DNA from: an uncultured Bacilli bacterium
GTDB taxonomy: Bacteria > Bacillota_I > Bacilli_A > RF39 > UBA660
NCBI GenBank assembly: GCA_947629265.1
Contig: CANRCZ010000014.1
Coordinates: forward strand, 1-35,385
Length of the DNA stretch: 35,385 nt
Direction of reading: 5' to 3'
The notes under the pieces were generated by a model. That model was given only the letters and a program-made list of their open reading frames with translations, had not been told where the DNA came from and searched no databases. This document shows, piece by piece, positions 1 through 6,328 of the stretch. Made by a program: the position numbers and the translations under genes. Within the stretch, counting starts at the first letter, position 1, and the number at the start of each line of letters is the position of its first letter.

Positions 1-47
1 ATATTATTAGTAGATAACCCCCCCCCAAGCCTTATTTTTTCTTTCAT
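1..47 (-). CDS. 5' end of a further G9-tract surface protein gene (runs off the window)
   Basis: Only the first codons are present. The ATG at 47-45 follows an AGGAG ribosome site and is followed by codons for MKEKIRL, then nine G (plus-strand C at 18-26), then the start of the hydrophobic anchor YLLI. As in the three complete copies, the ATG is out of frame with the anchor at nine G. The anchor frame can open only from TTG at 28, which has no spaced ribosome site. The rest of the gene lies outside the window. Confidence 0.75.
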   Translation of the reverse strand, partial: MKEKIRLGGGLSTNN

Positions 48-81
48 TTTTCTTATCTCCTTTTCTTTATTTTACATATCA

Positions 82-110
82 ATTATACTAGATTTATACT
101 ATATTTTCAA
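82..110 (-). promoter_or_regulatory. SigA-type promoter of cassette copy A
   Basis: TTGAAA (110-105), a 17-base spacer and TATAAT (87-82) on the minus strand. The same elements stand in front of the other copies. Confidence 0.75.
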
Positions 111-277
111 TACTGTTTTTTTATATTCAAATCTTTAAACTTGTAACAATCAATAGCTGAATTAGTTGGTTTATCAGTAAATACGATTTTGGTGTAAACA
201 CCAAAATCATAATTTTTATCGGAAATTCCAACATAAGCATCTTCATTAAATTCAACGCTACCTATATTATCCAAGAC
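107..277 (-). pseudogene. Open fragment of unknown origin next to the dinD remnant
   Basis: About 56 codons are open on the minus strand between two stops, without a start codon or ribosome site. The product contains DFGVYTKIVFTDKP. This resembles GVNTKIV...STKP inside the adjacent dinD remnant, and both stretches are built on a near-palindromic GGTGT-ACACC core. I do not recognise a family. It is most likely debris from the same decayed insertion. Its stop overlaps the promoter of cassette copy A. Confidence 0.4.
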
Positions 278-289
278 TTAATCCTTTTA

Positions 290-700
290 TTGTGCATTTT
301 TATATAATAGTTTATTACCATCTTTTGTTTATTTTCTCCTATATAATCTTTTTTTGTCTTCTGTTAATTCCGTTTTTTTGTTTGTATATTGAAACCTGTT
401 TGTCATAATGATACAACTTTATATTTGAAATTTACATTTTGTACTATTAAACAACAAGCATATCTGCTTAATTTGTAGTCAATTACTGGTTTAGTTGAAA
501 CTACAGTATTTACAATTTTGGTGTTTACACCTAAATTGTAACCAATGTCGTTATTGCTTTGTGAACAAGCTATTTGAGTTCTTTCAATTACTACTTGAAA
601 ATATCGCCATTCTTTGTATCCAAGTATTTGTTGCAACTCTATCGATTTCCAATGCTCATTTCCATTATTATCGATATATTTAATATTTTCATAAAAAAAA
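290..700 (-). pseudogene. dinD (DNA damage-inducible protein D) remnant, frameshifted
   Basis: The minus-strand reading gives FYENIKYIDNNGNEHW, then LGYKEWRYFQVVIERTQ-AC, then KLSRYACCLIVQN. This is the N-terminal pattern of DinD/BRO-type proteins (F-EIK-I--NG-E-W, LGY-E-R-F, LSRYAC-L-VQN). The frame stops at 403. The next frame continues with ELTEDKKRLYRR, another DinD-like motif, and then HNKRIK. No start codon lies in frame and the 5' edge runs into the terminator of the neighbouring gene. The pieces fit one gene broken by at least one frameshift. DinD is common in mobile and SOS-regulated islands. Confidence 0.65.
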
Positions 701-730
701 TTCTAATGTTATATTTAAACACTAGAATTT
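693..730 (-). terminator. Terminator of the 747-1841 gene
   Basis: On the minus strand, AAATTCTA and TAGAATTT form the base of a hairpin extended by TGTT/AACA, followed by eight T. Confidence 0.65.
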
Positions 731-746
731 ATAATGTTTTATATAT

Positions 747-1841
747 TTATTTCATTTCAACAAGTTGCCATGCTTCTTTATTTCCTACTTGGTCTGGTCC
801 TTTTCCAGTGGTTAGGACGGTAGATTTAAGAACTACAACGGGCCGAAAGCCATACGAGTAACCGCCGCTGCTGCCGTAGATGCCGCCATCCTTATACACG
901 TAAACCAAATAGTTTTCAGTACTACTATATTGAGCTGCCAACCAATATTCTGCCCCGGTTTTTCGTAATGTGTCACTAGCATCGGTAATATTTTCAATCT
1001 CAGTTTTAGTCATGGCATGAGCTGATTGGGCATATGCGGAATTTACGTACGTACTTTGAGCTCTTGCATCTAACCTATTCATACTGTCACTTGTACTAAT
1101 TCCGTGGTAGTAACATTCGGGTTGGCCGGCATGCACGATAGTTACGGTTTTGGTATCTTTATTTACATTAAGTACACGCCAACCTTTTAATGTAGTAGAA
1201 TTGGCACTTTTGCTTCCACAATAAGCTACGCTGTTACCTTTATTTACATTTGCGTCATTTCCGCCAAATTCTCCTTTGATTGATGGTTTATCAGTAGCGG
1301 CACCCCATTTACCAGCATCATACGCTACGTAGTCTCCAACAGCTATTTCACTATCAGCCAAATATACTCCTTTTATTACATTTACTGGTACTATTACCTG
1401 TTTTCCGTTTGTTGCTGATCCTATCAATTTTGTTGTTCCTACTTTTACACCTGTTACTGTTTTACCACTTATACTTACAATTCCAGTATTTTCACTTGTC
1501 CATGTCAATGTTGCACTTTTCAAAGTCGATAATTCTGTTGTTTTCGCTGTTGATCCCATTGCATTTATCATACTAGTTAACAAATTATCAATAGTTGTTT
1601 CATATATATCCGTATTTTCTGTATAACTTACTCCTATAGTTCTTTCTGCTAATTCAATATTAAAGTTACCACTCTTTTGATCAACCTTAACAATTAAATC
1701 ATCTAATACTTCTTTCACACTTTTAGTTTCACCATTTCTAGTGTAACTTACACTTTCACTTGTATATTGACTTACACCATATGTTATACCATTAGTTACC
1801 ACTAATAGTATTAATATTATTAGTAGATAACCCCCCCCCAA
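747..1841 (-). CDS. Membrane-anchored surface protein with Ig-like domain and GDYVAYDA/GFRPVV domain; G9-tract controlled
   Basis: The 364-residue frame opens at TTG 1841. The real initiation signal is probably AGGAG plus ATG at 1860, which encodes MKEKIRL but is out of frame with this ORF at nine G (1831-1839). Eight or eleven G would join them. Residues 5-20 are a hydrophobic anchor. MKEKIRL would supply the positive charges a signal anchor needs. Residues about 105-155 look like a BIG2 Ig-like domain (WTSENTGIVSISGKTVTG). The C-terminal 200 residues carry VGDYVAYDAG, GGN, GWRVL, HAGQPECYYHG and GFRPVVVLKS, with a conserved cysteine pair. This domain resembles DUF6273-type surface domains. 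The part around 830-960 is richer in GC than its surroundings. The role is inferred to be phase-variable surface display. Ligand unknown. Confidence 0.8.
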   Translation of the reverse strand: MGGGYLLIILILLVVTNGITYGVSQYTSESVSYTRNGETKSVKEVLDDLIVKVDQKSGNFNIELAERTIGVSYTENTDIYETTIDNLLTSMINAMGSTAKTTELSTLKSATLTWTSENTGIVSISGKTVTGVKVGTTKLIGSATNGKQVIVPVNVIKGVYLADSEIAVGDYVAYDAGKWGAATDKPSIKGEFGGNDANVNKGNSVAYCGSKSANSTTLKGWRVLNVNKDTKTVTIVHAGQPECYYHGISTSDSMNRLDARAQSTYVNSAYAQSAHAMTKTEIENITDASDTLRKTGAEYWLAAQYSSTENYLVYVYKDGGIYGSSGGYSYGFRPVVVLKSTVLTTGKGPDQVGNKEAWQLVEMK

Positions 1842-1923
1842 GCCTTATTTTTTCTTTCATTTTTCTTATCTCCTTTTCTTTATTTTACATTTTAATTATA
1901 CTAAATTTATACTATATTTTCAA
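1779..1923 (-). repeat. G9 5' cassette, copy B
   Basis: Second copy of the shared block. The C9/G9 tract is at 1831-1839, ATG at 1860-1858, TATAAT at 1900-1895 and TTGAAA at 1923-1918 (17-base spacer). Frame zero from the ATG ends after 22 codons at nine G and after 13 codons at ten G. It enters the anchor frame at eight or eleven G. Confidence 0.9.
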
Positions 1924-1930
1924 TCATTAA

Positions 1931-1957
1931 AAAGAAAAAAGCTGTAAATCAGCTTTT
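1931..1957 (-). terminator. Terminator of the 1977-2795 gene
   Basis: Minus-strand AAAGCTG-ATTTA-CAGCTTT hairpin followed by a T-rich run. Confidence 0.8.
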
Positions 1958-1976
1958 AACATTATTTAATTTATAG

Positions 1977-2795
1977 TTATGCAAGTATCCATGCATTTGT
2001 ATTTCCTACTTGGTCTGTTCCCTTACCTGTTGTTAAGACTGTAGATTTTAGAACTACAACTGGACGGAAACCCATTGAACCACCACCACTACTGCTGTGG
2101 ATGCTACCGTCAATTCCCATGTAAAATAGGTCAGTACTAGTACTTTTAGCTGCCAACCAATACTGCGTACCAGTTTTTCTTAAATCTTTAGTAGTAGAGC
2201 CTTCATTACCAGTAATTGCTTTGGCTTCATTATAATCAAGAACATGAGCTGATTCTGCATATGAATTCATATATGCTTTCGCACGTTCATTTAATTTAGT
2301 TACACTTTCACTTGGATTAGTCCCTCCATGATAGTAACATTCTGGGTGGCCAGCATGTACAATAGTTACAATATGATTAGTTTTATCTATTGAAAGTACA
2401 CGCCAACCTTTCAAACTTGTTGACCCAGTTCCAGGAGGACAAGTTACACTGGCACCTTTATTTGTATTTGCAACGTTTCCTCCAAATCCACCTTGACTTG
2501 TTGGTTGACCAGTAGCCAAACCCCATGTTCCAGCATCATACGCTACGTAGTCTCCGACTTGTGCCTTAGCTGATAAGTAATCAACACCCATATTTTCATA
2601 GTATGTTACTTTCTTCTCTAACTCATCAACTTTAGATGATTTAGTTATCAATTCATCCAAAGCTTGCTTTACACTTTTTGTTTCACCATTTCTAGTGTAG
2701 CTCACACCATCGCTAGTTAATTGACTAGCTCCATATGTTATACCATTAGTTACCACTAATAGTATTAATATTATTAGTAGATAACCCCCCCCCAA
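1977..2795 (-). CDS. Membrane-anchored surface protein with GDYVAYDA/GFRPVV domain; G9-tract controlled
   Basis: The 272-residue frame opens at TTG 2795. The ribosome site and ATG at 2814 are out of frame with it because of nine G at 2785-2793. Residues 5-20 are the shared anchor. Residues 52-70 (SSKVDELEKKVTYYENM) look like a short coiled-coil stalk, in place of the Ig-like domain of the neighbour. From about residue 80 comes the shared domain: GDYVAYDAG, GGFGGN, GWRVLSID, HAGHPECYYHGG, YWLAAKS and GFRPVVVLKS. The two cysteines (VTC and ECYY) are conserved in all copies and may form a disulfide. The patch before GFRP (HSSSGGGSM) differs from copy to copy. It has its own promoter and terminator, so it is a single-gene unit. 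Confidence 0.8.
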   Translation of the reverse strand: MGGGYLLIILILLVVTNGITYGASQLTSDGVSYTRNGETKSVKQALDELITKSSKVDELEKKVTYYENMGVDYLSAKAQVGDYVAYDAGTWGLATGQPTSQGGFGGNVANTNKGASVTCPPGTGSTSLKGWRVLSIDKTNHIVTIVHAGHPECYYHGGTNPSESVTKLNERAKAYMNSYAESAHVLDYNEAKAITGNEGSTTKDLRKTGTQYWLAAKSTSTDLFYMGIDGSIHSSSGGGSMGFRPVVVLKSTVLTTGKGTDQVGNTNAWILA

Positions 2796-2877
2796 GCCTT
2801 ATTTTCTCTTTCATTTTTCTTATCTCCTTTTCTTTATTTTACATCTCAATTATACTAAATTTATACTGCATTTTCAA
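2733..2877 (-). repeat. G9 5' cassette, copy C
   Basis: Third copy. G9 tract 2785-2793, ATG 2814-2812, TATAAT 2854-2849, TTGAAA 2877-2872 (17-base spacer). Similarity to the 35020-35164 copy extends further into the coding region (ASQLTSDGVSY) than to copy B. Confidence 0.9.
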
Positions 2878-2894
2878 TACTGTTTTTACACATT

Positions 2895-2918
2895 AAAAAA
2901 GATAACTTGTTAGTTATC
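2895..2918 (-). terminator. Terminator of the 2923-4158 gene
   Basis: Minus-strand GATAACT-AACA-AGTTATC followed by six T. Confidence 0.8.
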
Positions 2919-2922
2919 AATT

Positions 2923-4158
2923 TTATGCTTTTGGTTCTACTAATGTCCAAGCATTTTGATTTCCTACTTTATCTTGACCTTTTCCAGTTGTTATAATGTT
3001 AGCTTTTAACTCTATTAGTGGACGATAACCTCGTAAACCAGTACCTACTCCACTAGAACTACCATTATAAGCCATATAATAAGTTCTACCAGCTGTTATA
3101 TCAGCAGAATAGTATTCAGAACCAATATTTTTTAAATCACTTGGTGAAGCAATAGAGTCAATATCTTCTGATTTTATAGCTCGACCTGATGTAGCATATG
3201 TTGAAACGACATATTCTTTTGCACGATTATTTAAAGCTTCAATACTTAAAGTTTCATTGGTACTATCTCCTTGATAATAATAACATTCTGGTTGACCAGC
3301 ATGGATTAGAGTTACGGTTTTAGTACTTGTATCTTTTTTAAGTACACGCCATCCCTTTAAGCTTGGTGCTAAATCTTCTTTACATGCGACACTCATATTT
3401 TTACTATTTCCTAATGTATAACCACCGAAATTACCATGAATTGATGGTTTATCAGCCGATACAGTCCAATTATTAGCATCATACGCTACGTAATCACCAA
3501 TATTTACTACGTCTGATAGATAAGCATTAACATTTATTTTAACTGTTGCACTATGTTCATTTGTAGTTTTAGCTGTTATCGTAACAGTTCCTACACCAGT
3601 TGCCGTAACCAAACCATTTCCATCTACTTTAGCGATACTATCATCACCACTAATCCATTTAACTGTTTTATCAGTTACGTTATCTGGTTCAATAGTTGCA
3701 TTTAGCTGTAAAGTCTCATCTTTCATTAGCGTCGTTTCCTTTTTATCTATTGTTATACTTTCAGCATAAATATCTTTATTTTTACCATCTATTGTATAGT
3801 TTTTTCCATCATAATTAACTACATAACCATCTAATACTAATGTTGCACTTGATATATTTCTTTTACCATCGATCGATATTTCACCACTACTTGGTTTTGT
3901 TCCCTTTAATTCTACTAAGTCATTTAATTCTATTACATCGTATGTTTCACCGAATTCTAATTTTTTTGAACTACTATCTAATTCACTAGTAACTATATAA
4001 GTTTCTACAGCTTTAAGATAATTTGTAGCACTAGCTTTCGCTGCTTCTTTATTAGCTTTATTAATTAAGTTTAACACGATTGGTGTTGCAATTAAGGCTA
4101 TGATTGCTAATATTACAATTACGGCTAATAATTCGATTAGTGTAAATCCCTTTTTAAT
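2923..4158 (-). CDS. Type IV pilin-like protein with Ig-like domain and GDYVAYDA domain; apparent ATT start
   Basis: Upstream of the first GTG (4077) the frame continues through a canonical prepilin leader and helix, KKGFTLIELLAVIVILAII, typical of prepilin-peptidase substrates cleaved between G and F. No ATG, GTG or TTG exists in frame between that leader and the TAG at 4164-4162. The codon seven bases after AGGAGG is ATT (4158-4156), one base from ATG. After the helix come about 100 residues of pilin body, a BIG2-like domain (SITIDKKETTL...VKWISGDDSIAKV...VTATGVGTVTITA), and the same C-terminal domain as the G9 proteins (GDYVAYDA, GWRVLKKD, HAGQPECYYY, GYRPLIELKA). It is therefore a pilus-type carrier of the shared display domain. 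The ATT may mean weak, IF3-sensitive or abolished expression. Confidence 0.8.
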   Translation of the reverse strand: MKKGFTLIELLAVIVILAIIALIATPIVLNLINKANKEAAKASATNYLKAVETYIVTSELDSSSKKLEFGETYDVIELNDLVELKGTKPSSGEISIDGKRNISSATLVLDGYVVNYDGKNYTIDGKNKDIYAESITIDKKETTLMKDETLQLNATIEPDNVTDKTVKWISGDDSIAKVDGNGLVTATGVGTVTITAKTTNEHSATVKINVNAYLSDVVNIGDYVAYDANNWTVSADKPSIHGNFGGYTLGNSKNMSVACKEDLAPSLKGWRVLKKDTSTKTVTLIHAGQPECYYYQGDSTNETLSIEALNNRAKEYVVSTYATSGRAIKSEDIDSIASPSDLKNIGSEYYSADITAGRTYYMAYNGSSSGVGTGLRGYRPLIELKANIITTGKGQDKVGNQNAWTLVEPKA

Positions 4159-4201
4159 AATCTAACCTCCTTTTTATCATTATCATTTATTTTATATTTC
4201 A

Positions 4202-4236
4202 ATTGTACAATAATTATATTATGTATTCAAGTACAA
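4202..4236 (-). promoter_or_regulatory. Promoter of the pilin-like gene with GTAC half-sites
   Basis: TTGAAT (4230-4225), 17-base spacer, TACAAT (4207-4202) on the minus strand. The palindrome TTGTACAA (4203-4210) overlaps the -10, and GTACAA (4231-4236) abuts the -35. The half-sites match those beside the XRE-type regulator at 10473-10540, but their spacing differs. Confidence 0.55.
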
Positions 4237-4255
4237 ATTTTTAACTTTACATAAC

Positions 4256-4276
4256 AAAAAAAGAGCCTAAGCTCTT
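4256..4276 (-). terminator. Terminator of rpsB-tsf
   Basis: Minus-strand AAGAGC-TTAG-GCTCTT followed by a T run. It overlaps the tsf stop codon. Confidence 0.85.
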
Positions 4277-5150
4277 ATCCATTAATTTGTTTAGCTACCT
4301 CATCAGCAAAGTTTTCATTTCTCTTTTCCATACCTTCGCCGACCTCGTATCTAATCATATCTAAGACTTTACCACCATTGTTAGCAACGAATGTTTTAAC
4401 GTTAACATCTGAGTCTTTAACAAATGGTTGTTCTTCTAAACAGATCTCTTCATAGAATTTTCTAATTCTACCCTCGACCATCTTTTCAGCGATTTCAGCT
4501 GGTTTTCCCTCATTGATAGCTTGTTCTTTTAAAACAGCTCTTTCTTTATCTAATTCTTCTTGAGGTACATCTTCTTTTTTAACATATTTAGGTCTCATAG
4601 CTGCTGCATGCATAGAAACGTCTTTAGCGATTTCTTCGCTAGCATCTCCTACAACTGTTAAAACAGCGATTTTACCACCCATATGAATATATGAACCAAA
4701 TGATTCATTATCGTTTTTAGTTAATTTAGTATATCTACGAAAACTTAATTTTTCACCAATTTTAGCGGTTTTACTAACGATTAAATCTTCGATAGTACCA
4801 TCTTCTACTTTAAGGTTTAAAACGCTTTCGTTAGTACCATCAGTTTCGTTATCTAAAATAGCATTTAAAATAGTAGATACTAAACTTTTAAATTCTTCGT
4901 TTTTAGCTACAAAATCAGTTTCAGAATTTACCTCGACGATGGCAGCTTTATTACCTTTAATTAAAATGTCAGCTAATCCCTCGGCAGCAATTCTATCAGC
5001 TTTCTTTTGAGCTTTAGAAATACCTTTTTCTCTTAACCAATCAACTGCAGAATCGATATTACCATTAGTTTCTTCTAATGCTTTTTTACAATCTAACATA
5101 CCTGCTCCAGTCATTTCTCTTAAGTCTTTTACTAAGCTTGCACTTACCAT
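4275..5150 (-). CDS. tsf: Elongation factor Ts
   Basis: This is the nucleotide exchange factor that regenerates EF-Tu-GTP in the cytoplasm. The 291-residue product has the family length. It starts with the N-terminal UBA-like domain (VKDLREMTGAGMLDCKKAL), followed by the EF-Tu contact core with TDFVA and the signature VSMHAAAMRP. AAAGGAGG lies at a normal distance before the ATG. It follows rpsB by 13 bases, the usual rpsB-tsf operon, and ends in a strong terminator. Confidence 0.98.
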   Translation of the reverse strand: MVSASLVKDLREMTGAGMLDCKKALEETNGNIDSAVDWLREKGISKAQKKADRIAAEGLADILIKGNKAAIVEVNSETDFVAKNEEFKSLVSTILNAILDNETDGTNESVLNLKVEDGTIEDLIVSKTAKIGEKLSFRRYTKLTKNDNESFGSYIHMGGKIAVLTVVGDASEEIAKDVSMHAAAMRPKYVKKEDVPQEELDKERAVLKEQAINEGKPAEIAEKMVEGRIRKFYEEICLEEQPFVKDSDVNVKTFVANNGGKVLDMIRYEVGEGMEKRNENFADEVAKQING

Positions 5151-5163
5151 AAACTAGCCTCCT

Positions 5164-6135
5164 TTATTTTAAGGCATCAACAAGTTCAGCTTTTTTCATT
5201 GTTGAATATCCTTTTATTTCTTTTTCTTTTGCTAAATCTCTTAATTCAGCGACAGTCATTTTAGTTAAATCAGTATTGGCTTCTTCTTTTTCTACTTTTT
5301 TAACCTCTTTTTCGACTTTTTCATTAGCTTTTTTAAAATCATCTTTTTTGTATTCTTTCTTAGGGTTACGATCTTCTTTTTTCTTTATTGTTTGTAAAGC
5401 TTTTTCCATGATATTATCATTTTTTTCATCTTCTTTTACATAGTCGACGATCTTTCCACCGTTAGCTTCAACGATAGCATTTGCCATAACACCAGTAATT
5501 AATTTAACAGCTCTAATAGCATCGTCATTACCTGGAATTACATAATCAACCATATCTGGATCGCAGTTAGTATCGACGATACCAAATACTGGAATATTTA
5601 ACTTTCTAGCTTCTTTGATAGCGATTTCTTCAGCTGATGGATCAACTATGTATAAAGCAGCTGGTAATTTAGTCATCTGTCTAATACCACATAATATCTT
5701 GTTAAGTTTATCGTATTCCTTTTTAATTTTGATGACCTCTTTTTTAGGAAGCAAATCGAATGTTCCATCTTCTTCCATTTTTTCAATTTCTTCTAGTCTT
5801 TTAACTCTTCTTCTGATTGTTCTAAAGTTTGTTAAAGTACCACCTAACCATCTTTCAGCTACATAGTAAGAATCGCTTCTTTTAGCTTCTTCAACGATAG
5901 CTTCACTAGCTTGTTTTCTAGTTCCAACGAAAAGTACTTTACCTCCCTCAGATGCAATTTTCTTTAAAGCTTCATAAGCTTCTTCTATCTTTTTAGCGGT
6001 TTTTTGTAAATCGATAATATAGATATCATCTCTCGCTGTAAAGATATACTCTTTCATTTTTGGGTTCCATCTTTTGGTTTGATGACCAAAGTGAACACCA
6101 GTCTCTAATAAATAACTCATTGACACTACTGTCAT
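5164..6135 (-). CDS. rpsB: 30S ribosomal protein S2 with C-terminal SAP/Rho-N-like extension
   Basis: The body is S2: [44 protein letters not shown]. It is 323 residues, against about 230-260 for the family. After the S2 core comes a lysine/glutamate-rich linker, then about 35 residues containing [20 protein letters not shown] and KKAELVDAL. This is the helix-extended-helix pattern of SAP/Rho N-terminal domains, a nucleic-acid binding fold. I chose ATG 6135 over ATG 6141 because AAAGGAGG is seven bases before the former and touches the latter. The leader is about 100 bases. Confidence 0.96.
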   Translation of the reverse strand: MTVVSMSYLLETGVHFGHQTKRWNPKMKEYIFTARDDIYIIDLQKTAKKIEEAYEALKKIASEGGKVLFVGTRKQASEAIVEEAKRSDSYYVAERWLGGTLTNFRTIRRRVKRLEEIEKMEEDGTFDLLPKKEVIKIKKEYDKLNKILCGIRQMTKLPAALYIVDPSAEEIAIKEARKLNIPVFGIVDTNCDPDMVDYVIPGNDDAIRAVKLITGVMANAIVEANGGKIVDYVKEDEKNDNIMEKALQTIKKKEDRNPKKEYKKDDFKKANEKVEKEVKKVEKEEANTDLTKMTVAELRDLAKEKEIKGYSTMKKAELVDALK

Positions 6136-6241
6136 TTTCATTCCTCCTTTTGTTATTCCTCCATTATCTCAACTTTTAATTACCACCCTAAGGCACTAGG
6201 TATTAAAATCAATAATGTGTGTATTTGAAAAAGCCATGTGT

Positions 6242-6271
6242 ATTATACCATATTATTATATGTTTATTCAA
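6242..6271 (-). promoter_or_regulatory. Promoter of rpsB-tsf
   Basis: TTGAAT (6271-6266), 18-base spacer, TATAAT (6247-6242) on the minus strand. The leader of about 100 bases to the rpsB start could host S2 autoregulation, but I see no defined motif. Confidence 0.7.
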
Positions 6272-6299
6272 GTAAATTATTTTATTTTTTGGTATTTTG

Positions 6300-6308
6300 T
6301 GGTATACT
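6300..6308 (+). promoter_or_regulatory. Extended -10 promoter of the FemX-type gene
   Basis: TGG-TATACT directly before the gene, with only a weak -35. Transcription would start about 15 bases before the GTG. Confidence 0.5.
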
Positions 6309-6328
6309 AACTAGTACGAGGTGAAAAC

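Larger units (their letters stand above)
1..110 (-). repeat. G9 5' cassette, copy A (promoter + RBS + ATG + G9 + anchor start)
   Basis: This block recurs almost base for base at 1779-1923, 2733-2877 and 35020-35164. It contains, in minus-strand order, a -35, a 17-base spacer, TATAAT, an AGGAG ribosome site, the ATG, the G9 tract (18-26) and the first anchor codons. The copy is cut by the window edge. Confidence 0.9.

Noticed and set aside
403-636. 77-residue open frame on the minus strand as a gene
   Set aside because: It starts inside a longer DinD-like reading without a ribosome site and the similarity continues in another frame after its stop, so it is part of a pseudogene.
747-4158. Diversity-generating retroelement
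   Set aside because: The variable patch before GFRP is suggestive, but no reverse transcriptase, template repeat or adenine-biased pattern is visible in the window.
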